Source: Bacteroidales bacterium | GTDB taxonomy: Bacteria > Bacteroidota > Bacteroidia > Bacteroidales > P3 | Assembly: GCA_017509045.1 (NCBI GenBank) | Contig: JAFWQP010000035.1 | Location: 1 to 64,000 of the forward strand | Reading direction: 5' to 3' | Length of the DNA stretch: 64,000 bases | In this document: positions 61,505 to 64,000 of the stretch, piece by piece | Position numbering within the stretch: the first letter of the stretch is position 1 | Layout of the letters: every line of letters begins with the position of its first letter | Program-made: the position numbers and the translations under genes | Notes under the pieces: generated by a model | Told to the model about the DNA's origin: nothing | Databases searched by the model: none | The model's input: only the letters and a program-made list of their open reading frames with translations

Positions 61505-62083
61505 ATGCTGATACTTGGAATAGACCCTGGGACACGGATATTGGGCTATAGCCTTCTCGACACCGACGGTGCGAAGCCTCAGTTGGTGGTGATGGATGTG
61601 CTGTATCTGCGTCAGATTGCCGATTTTCACCTGCGTATACGCAAAATTTTCGACTCGACGCAGCGCATCATCGACTCGTACCACCCCGACCATGTCGCCA
61701 TCGAGGCTCCGTTTGCGGGAAAAAATGTGCAGTCGATGCTGAAGTTGGGCAAGGCACAAGGAGTGGCGATAGCGGCGGCACTGAGTCGCGACTTGAGCTA
61801 TACCGAATACGAGCCTGCCGCGGTGAAGCAGCGTGTGACAGGTAACGGCAACGCCGCCAAGGAGCAGGTAGCGGCGATGTTGCAGAGTATCTTCAGTTTC
61901 GAAGACCTGCCGCGGTATCTCGACTCGTCGGACGCGCTGGCGGTGGCGTATACCTGCTATCTGGAACAGACCGACCCTCTCGGCGACCTGCGTCGGGAAT
62001 TGAAGCCCCAGCGCGCACGTAAGAGCAAGAAACAGCAATGGGGAGACTTTGTTAATGCAAACCTAGATAGAATTGAGAATTAA
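61505..62083 (+). CDS. ruvC: Holliday-junction endonuclease RuvC
   Basis: A 192-aa RuvC resolvase. The acidic catalytic residues are D7 (ILGIDPGT), E67 (VAIEAPF), D140 and D143 (LDSSDALAVA). The family signature FAGKNVQSMLKLGKAQGVA is present, and the C-terminal tail is basic. It cleaves four-way junctions made by RuvAB. It is alone, with no ruvA or ruvB nearby. Confidence 0.97.
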   Translation: MLILGIDPGTRILGYSLLDTDGAKPQLVVMDVLYLRQIADFHLRIRKIFDSTQRIIDSYHPDHVAIEAPFAGKNVQSMLKLGKAQGVAIAAALSRDLSYTEYEPAAVKQRVTGNGNAAKEQVAAMLQSIFSFEDLPRYLDSSDALAVAYTCYLEQTDPLGDLRRELKPQRARKSKKQQWGDFVNANLDRIEN

Positions 62084-62108
62084 AAACTTATTAAATTAAT
62101 AATTGAAA

Positions 62109-62203
62109 ATTTGAATTCGTAAATTCGTTAATTTGTAAATTCGAAAATCTTTGATGCGCCAAGGACTAACTCATTAACACATTAACACGTTAACACATTC
62201 AAG
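62109..62203. repeat. mirrored GTTAAT array with conserved 20-mer, copy 4
   Basis: AATTCGTAAATTCGTTAATTTG units, then TTGATGCGCCAAGGACTAAC (62151-62170), then CATTAACACATTAACACGTT units. Located between ruvC and the symporter gene. Confidence 0.7.
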
Positions 62204-62288
62204 AAATCACCTTCTTAGTTCATAGTTCTTACTTCTTACTTCATAATAGTCACTAATTACAATTCATAGAAAATCAACAACAAACAAT

Positions 62289-63641
62289 ATGGCACAACAA
62301 AAATCATTTTCTTCCAATCTCGGAGCTATCATGGCAGCGGTGGGTTCCGCTGTGGGCTTGGGTAATATTTGGCGTTTTCCCTATATCTGCGGCAAGTATG
62401 GCGGCGGGGCGTTTCTGGCGGTGTATCTCTGCTTCGTGTTTCTGCTGGGGTCGGTGCTGATGATGTCGGAATTTGTTATCGGTCGGCGGGCACAGCATAC
62501 GCCAGTGAAGGCTTTTCAGACATTGTACCCTAAGAATAAGGCATGGGGGCTGGTGGGTCTGCTGGGTATTGTTACCAGTTTCTTTATCCTGTCGCAGTAC
62601 TTGGTTATTTCGGGATGGACCACGGGCTATGTGTGGAACTCGGTGAGTGGTGCTTTGGCGGCGTTGGGAACCGACTCGGCGGCGATTAGTGCTTTCTTTA
62701 TCCAGTTTTCTACATCGCCGTGGACCCCTGTCCTGTTTTTGGCAATTTTTGCCGTGATAGTGCTGATTGTGATTTTGGGAGGTGTGCAGAAGGGTATTGA
62801 GAATGTGAGCAAGGTGCTGATGCCGGTGCTGGTGGTGTTGGTGTTGGTGCTGTGTGTGCGCAGTCTGACATTGCCGGGCGCGGGAAAAGGGGTGGAGTAT
62901 CTTTTCTCGCCCGACTTCTCTAAGCTGACTGGCGAGGGGGTGCTGGCTGCCTTGGGACAGGCGTTGTTTTCGCTCAGCGTGGGCATGGGTGTGATGTTGG
63001 TGTATGGCTCGTATATCCCTGTCAAGGACAATATCTTCAAGACTGCCATGTGGATTACGGTGTGCGACACGTTGATAGCCATCTTGGCAGGCGTGGCGAT
63101 ATTTCCCGCTGTGTTTAGCTGCGGCTTTGAGCCGACAGGCGGTCCTGGGTTGGTGTTCTTGGTGCTGCCCAACGTGTTCAACACCATGGGGGCGGCTGGA
63201 GTGGTGTTCGCCTCGCTGTTCTTCCTGCTGCTGATGGTGGCGGCCATCACTAGTGCCATCTCGTTGCTGGAGGCTTTGACGGCATGGTTTTGCGAGCATA
63301 CCGGTGCACGACGTTGGGCGGGTGCGTTGCTTTTCTTTGTTGTGACGACAGCTCTGGGCGTGGTGTTCTCGTTGTCGATGGGTTCGCTGTCGCATATCAA
63401 GATTACGGGTCTGACCCTTTTCGACTTCGTGGACAAGATGAATAGCATCTATCTGCCGCCGTTGTGTGCGTTGGGTACGATTATCTTCTTCGGCTGGGTG
63501 ATGCCCGAGGAGGATATCAAGGACGAGATGTCGAACCATGGGACGCTCCGTATCGGATACTACGGTCTGTTCCGTTTCTTGGCTCGCTATGTGGCTCCGC
63601 TGGCATTGCTGGTGGTGCTGGTGACAGGAATTATTTCTTAA
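62289..63641 (+). CDS. sodium-dependent neurotransmitter-symporter-family transporter
   Basis: A 450-aa NSS/SNF transporter with about 11 membrane helices. The N-terminal signature AVGSAVGLGNIWRFPYICG with the Na+-site glycines is intact, and helix 6 carries ALFSLSVGMGVMLVYGSY. Bacterial members (LeuT, TnaT, MhsT) import amino acids with sodium; the substrate here is not evident. It is shorter than eukaryotic members but normal for bacteria. Confidence 0.94.
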   Translation: MAQQKSFSSNLGAIMAAVGSAVGLGNIWRFPYICGKYGGGAFLAVYLCFVFLLGSVLMMSEFVIGRRAQHTPVKAFQTLYPKNKAWGLVGLLGIVTSFFILSQYLVISGWTTGYVWNSVSGALAALGTDSAAISAFFIQFSTSPWTPVLFLAIFAVIVLIVILGGVQKGIENVSKVLMPVLVVLVLVLCVRSLTLPGAGKGVEYLFSPDFSKLTGEGVLAALGQALFSLSVGMGVMLVYGSYIPVKDNIFKTAMWITVCDTLIAILAGVAIFPAVFSCGFEPTGGPGLVFLVLPNVFNTMGAAGVVFASLFFLLLMVAAITSAISLLEALTAWFCEHTGARRWAGALLFFVVTTALGVVFSLSMGSLSHIKITGLTLFDFVDKMNSIYLPPLCALGTIIFFGWVMPEEDIKDEMSNHGTLRIGYYGLFRFLARYVAPLALLVVLVTGIIS

Positions 63642-63864
63642 ATTGAAAAATAAAAGTCGAAAACGTAACAAATTGAAAAATGAAAAGGGGTTTCGCCTAC
63701 CTTCTTAGTTTTTAGTTTTTACTTTTTAGTTTAAAATAATTGGCTGCCGCCCCAACTTCTTAGTTCTTACTTCTTACTTCAAAAAGTTGGCTGTCGCACC
63801 GACACATGTCCACCATACTTCCTTAATCTGATTTTGAATTAATAGAACCTACCTTATTTTTGAA

Positions 63865-64000
63865 ATGAAGCATCTTTTAGTTATTAGCTTTTCTTTTTTA
63901 CTCTTATTCTCGGGATGCCATCAGGCTCGGCCTAAGATTTTCGACCCTGCGCAGGTGGCTTTTTCTGCCAGCTATGCCCCGCTGTTCGAGAATCAGTTCT
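63865..64000 (+). CDS. lipoprotein, N-terminal part only
   Basis: An ATG at 63865 opens a frame that runs to the end of the window (45 codons seen). It begins KHLLVISFSFLLLFSGC, a signal peptide with lipobox FSGC (Cys 18), followed by HQARPKIFDPAQVAFSAS. The identity of the protein cannot be judged from this part. It is 223 bp downstream of the symporter gene. Confidence 0.6.
   Translation, partial: MKHLLVISFSFLLLFSGCHQARPKIFDPAQVAFSASYAPLFENQF

Noticed and set aside
62304..63671. 455-codon open frame on the minus strand
   Set aside because: It is antisense to the symporter gene, and its His/Gln/Arg-rich sequence without any motif reflects reverse reading of membrane-helix codons.

Overview
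The window looks like a chromosomal segment of a Bacteroidales (Bacteroidota) species that carries a type IX secretion system (T9SS). Five large secreted proteins end in, or probably end in, T9SS C-terminal sorting domains. Upstream regions carry the TAnnTTTG -7 box of this phylum, there is a complete bat/aerotolerance operon, and many gene families are Bacteroidota-typical (DoxX/MauE-thioredoxin protein, DUF2147, PepSY-like, DUF1846, FloA/NfeD). I saw no rRNA, tRNA, CRISPR array, integrase, transposase or phage gene, and I could not name the genus from the sequence.

Layout. 1-1211 is gene-free and packed with repeats. 1212-3025 holds three small lipoproteins with a shared CxC..C..C pattern around a MauE-like/thioredoxin-like membrane protein (minus strand). 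3159-8247 holds ftsK, a DUF4412-like secreted protein and a caspase-fold protein whose catalytic Cys is Ser (minus). 8745-18959 is one long minus-strand bat operon: moxR, DUF58, a membrane accessory protein, batA, a batB-batC fusion, batD, batE, a WG-repeat protein and an RseC-like protein. This operon is bracketed by two related perfect 42-bp and 50-bp inverted repeats. 19589-31172 (mostly plus) carries a T9SS beta-propeller protein, tyrS, a PepSY-like protein (minus), nfeD-floA, a DUF2147 protein, a T9SS M1 peptidase and a DUF1846 protein. 31173-33332 is a 2.1-kb repeat island. 33333-41775 (minus) runs guaB, two parvulin-type PPIases, a second moxR, an unrecognised exported protein and panB. 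42237-47548 (plus) carries a T9SS-type subtilase, a fimbrillin-like lipoprotein and a 59-aa protein. 47549-49007 is another repeat island. 49008-54500 holds a TlpA-like thioredoxin lipoprotein, a C1B cysteine peptidase, a TrmH-type methyltransferase and two divergent glycosyltransferases. 54634-61201 (minus) is kce, a T9SS peptidylarginine/agmatine deiminase, a YDG-repeat T9SS protein and an OmpA-family protein. 61505-64000 has ruvC, a sodium:neurotransmitter-type symporter and the start of a lipoprotein.

How it fits together. Much of the window concerns the cell envelope: chaperones and prolyl isomerases (SurA-like proteins), thiol redox proteins, Bat proteins, an OmpA tether and T9SS cargo (proteases, deiminase). 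The most unusual content is non-coding. Gene-poor islands share several repeat families: a 260-bp element with an internal promoter, a 58-72-bp AACGT-bounded family, 11-bp tandem arrays, and mirrored 7-8-bp arrays around an AT-rich core. The best protein-level leads are the CxC lipoprotein/MauE-Trx cluster, the Cys-to-Ser caspase homologue, the batB-batC fusion and the T9SS deiminase operon.
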